From positions 1 to 43,473 of the forward strand of contig CACZRD010000036.1 in the NCBI GenBank assembly GCA_902783545.1: a stretch of 43,473 nucleotides of DNA, in the 5' to 3' direction. The position numbers were made by a program, and so were the translations under genes. The DNA comes from an uncultured Bacteroidales bacterium (lineage in GTDB: Bacteria; Bacteroidota; Bacteroidia; Bacteroidales; Paludibacteraceae). The notes beneath the pieces were generated by a model. The model did not search any database. It had not been told where the DNA came from and worked only from the letters and a program-made list of their open reading frames with translations. Each line of letters begins with the position of its first letter. Within the stretch, counting starts at the first letter, position 1. Positions 41,470 to 43,473 of this stretch are shown in pieces.

Positions 41470-43473
41470 ATGGCAATTTACAAAACAGCAATCGAAAAAC
41501 CGGTTACCACTGCGTTGATATTCGTAGCGGTGATCGTGATAGGTATATTCTCGTTCCTGAGGTTGCCTATCGACCAGTTCCCGGAGATGGATCCTCCATA
41601 CATCACGGTGATGACGACCTATCCGGGTGCGGCAGCGAGTGAGATAGAAACGAACGTGACGAAGATCATGGAGAACGCCTTGACCTCCGTTGACCACCTC
41701 AAGCACATCACCTCGCAATCCAAGGACAACCTGTCGATGGTTGAGTTGGAGCTGGAGTGGGGCAGTAACATGGACGAGGCGGTGAACGACGTCCGTTCGT
41801 TCGTCGATATGACCAAGAACAACCTGCCGGACAACTGCGGCACGCCGATGATCTTCAAACTCTCCACAAGTTCCATGCCTGTGGCGCAATATTCGATCAC
41901 GGCTGATGAGACCTACGCCGGACTCGACAAGATCCTCAACGACGAGGTTATCCCGCAGCTCAACCAAGTCGATGGTATAGGCAACATCTCCCTCTCCGGT
42001 GCGCCGGATCGGTATGTGTACGTCAATATCGACCAAGAGAAACTCGATGCCTACGGGCTGACGCTCGAGCAAGTCGGGCAAGTCGTTTCTGCGAACAACA
42101 TCAATCTCTCCTCAGGTACCGTCAAGATGCCGCAGGAGCAGTATCAGATGCAGGTGCGAAGCGAGTACATCGAGAGCTCGGAGATTGAGAATCTGATGGT
42201 TACCATGACCCCGCAAGGACAGCAGGTCTTCATCCGTGACATTGCCACCGTCAAGGATACTATCAAGGATCTGAGCCTGGACGAGAAGACCGACGGACGC
42301 GAGTCCGTGCGTCTGATCATCGCCAAGCAGACCGGTGCCAACACCGTGAAGGTCTGCCACGATGTACGCAAAGAGTTGGCAAAGATTCAGAAGCAACTCC
42401 CCTCGGACGTAAAGATCGACAAGATCTACGACTTCGCCGACAACATCCAGAACAGTGTGAACTCGCTGGAGGAGTCGGTGTTGTACGCGCTGTTGTTCGT
42501 CGTGCTGGTTGTGCTGTTCTTCCTCGGTAAGTGGCGTGCAACGATCATCATCGGTATCACTATCCCTATCGCCCTGATTGTGGCGTTTATCTATCTGGGC
42601 GTTGCCGATTCGTCTATCAATATCATCTCCCTGTGTTCGCTCACCATTGCCATCGGTATGGTGGTCGATGATGCGATTGTGGTGCTCGAGAATATTACCC
42701 GTCACGTAGAACGTGGTGAAGATCCGCATGAGGCGGCTATCTACGCCACCAACGAGGTGTGGGTTTCCGTTATTGCCACCACGCTGGTGCTCGTAGCCGT
42801 GTTCGTGCCGCTGACGATGCTCTCCGGTATGGCGGGTATCATGTTCAAGGAGCTCGGCTGGATCGTTACGGTGGTTTGCTGTACATCCACGGTGGTGGCT
42901 ATCTCACTTACCCCGATGCTCTGCTCCAAACTGCTGAAAGCCAAGAAGGTGCACGTGGACGAGAACGGTATTCTCATCGACGACGAGGCGAACAAGAAAT
43001 CACTGTACGACCGTACGATCGTGCATCTGCTGGATGTAATCGACGATGCCTACGCTCGTTCGTTGGGCTGGTGCTTGCGTCATAAGTTCATCACGCTGCT
43101 GATCTTGTTTGCAGCGTTCGGCGCATCGCTTATTCCTGTGTTCCAGGGAAAGATCGGTACGGACTTCATGCAGGAGCAGGATAATGGCCGTCTGACTGTG
43201 ACCGTCAAACTGCAGCGTGGTACGCGTATCGAGGAGACCCTCAAAACCGCCCGCAAACTGGAGACGAGATTCATGACTCTCGTTCCTGAGATTCAGCTGA
43301 TCAACACCTCTGCCGGTAGTAACGATGATGCTACGATTGCAGCTTTGTTCTCGTCTACGATGAACAACAAGATACAGATGACTGTACGTCTGCCCAAGAA
43401 GTGGGAGCGCGACCGCGACATCTGGACAATAGCCGAGGTGCTGCGTCAGGAGATGGCTACGTACCCGGAGATC
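41470..43473 (+). CDS. RND multidrug efflux transporter (AcrB/HAE1-like), 5' part
   Basis: The first 668 residues of a protein normally about 1030 long; the frame is open at the right end of the window. The start MAIYKTAIEKPVTTALIFVAVIVIGIFSF is the usual first membrane helix. The porter domain (DQFPEMDPPYITVMTTYPGAAASEIETNVT) and central helices follow. D400 and D401 in GMVVDDAIVVLENI are the proton-relay aspartates of the family, and TTLVLVAVFVPLTMLSGMAG continues it. It is the inner-membrane pump of the tripartite system with the adaptor and TolC-like protein upstream, driven by proton flow. Substrates are not readable from sequence. Confidence 0.93.
   Translation, partial: MAIYKTAIEKPVTTALIFVAVIVIGIFSFLRLPIDQFPEMDPPYITVMTTYPGAAASEIETNVTKIMENALTSVDHLKHITSQSKDNLSMVELELEWGSNMDEAVNDVRSFVDMTKNNLPDNCGTPMIFKLSTSSMPVAQYSITADETYAGLDKILNDEVIPQLNQVDGIGNISLSGAPDRYVYVNIDQEKLDAYGLTLEQVGQVVSANNINLSSGTVKMPQEQYQMQVRSEYIESSEIENLMVTMTPQGQQVFIRDIATVKDTIKDLSLDEKTDGRESVRLIIAKQTGANTVKVCHDVRKELAKIQKQLPSDVKIDKIYDFADNIQNSVNSLEESVLYALLFVVLVVLFFLGKWRATIIIGITIPIALIVAFIYLGVADSSINIISLCSLTIAIGMVVDDAIVVLENITRHVERGEDPHEAAIYATNEVWVSVIATTLVLVAVFVPLTMLSGMAGIMFKELGWIVTVVCCTSTVVAISLTPMLCSKLLKAKKVHVDENGILIDDEANKKSLYDRTIVHLLDVIDDAYARSLGWCLRHKFITLLILFAAFGASLIPVFQGKIGTDFMQEQDNGRLTVTVKLQRGTRIEETLKTARKLETRFMTLVPEIQLINTSAGSNDDATIAALFSSTMNNKIQMTVRLPKKWERDRDIWTIAEVLRQEMATYPEI

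Overview
The window looks like a chromosomal segment of a Bacteroidota bacterium, most likely an uncultured Bacteroidales. The evidence is promoters of the Bacteroidota type (TTTGC about 19 bp before TAnnTTTG), few Shine-Dalgarno sequences, the gliding gene gldF, a 2-oxoacid:ferredoxin oxidoreductase of korAB type, surface proteins built of InlB B-repeats and BIG2 domains with type IX secretion-like C-termini, and a TetR/TolC/RND operon. Genus cannot be given from sequence alone. No rRNA, tRNA, CRISPR array or complete insertion sequence was seen.

Positions 1-7300 are visibly AT-richer than the rest and look like an accessory island. They hold a ComEC-like metallo-beta-lactamase gene, an Mrr-like nuclease gene, a helix-turn-helix/PD-(D/E)XK nuclease gene, a 93-aa orphan and a large PIN-nuclease gene with membrane helices. 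All point the same way. Between them lie non-coding parts found again and again: a 12-6-12 hairpin with loop TTGGAT followed by (G/A)CAAAA, in three copies with a compensatory base-pair change, and alternating purine-pyrimidine tracts at four boundaries. The long gap 3680-4585 also contains a potential three-way-junction RNA and a 362-bp foldback element with 16-bp inverted ends. This is the best candidate for an undescribed system: a cassette-like array of nuclease/defence genes with a shared intergenic module.

Positions 7307-16216 carry two very large secreted repeat proteins and a small membrane-tethered protein with a tripartite C-terminal tail. dsbD (periplasmic thiol transfer) follows under a clear promoter. 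A long minus-strand series runs from 25321 down to 18417: ftsB-like, a small membrane protein, ruvC, ferredoxin, korA, korB, a nucleoside transporter, gldF and a YfcE-like phosphoesterase. The plus strand resumes with a secreted C1 peptidase overlapping a sensor histidine kinase, then ettA. Two minus-strand GH13 lipoproteins (starch or glycogen breakdown) are divergent from fabD. fabD is followed by a MATE transporter, another BIG2 surface protein, and the tetR-tolC-adaptor-RND efflux operon, which runs off the right end.

A second unusual theme covers the right-hand 27 kb. Short heptanucleotide tandem repeats of several different words lie between genes, over start and stop codons, and in frame inside dsbD, the yfcE-like gene, the MATE gene and the BIG2 protein gene. 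Functions below come from reading motifs by eye; no database search was run.
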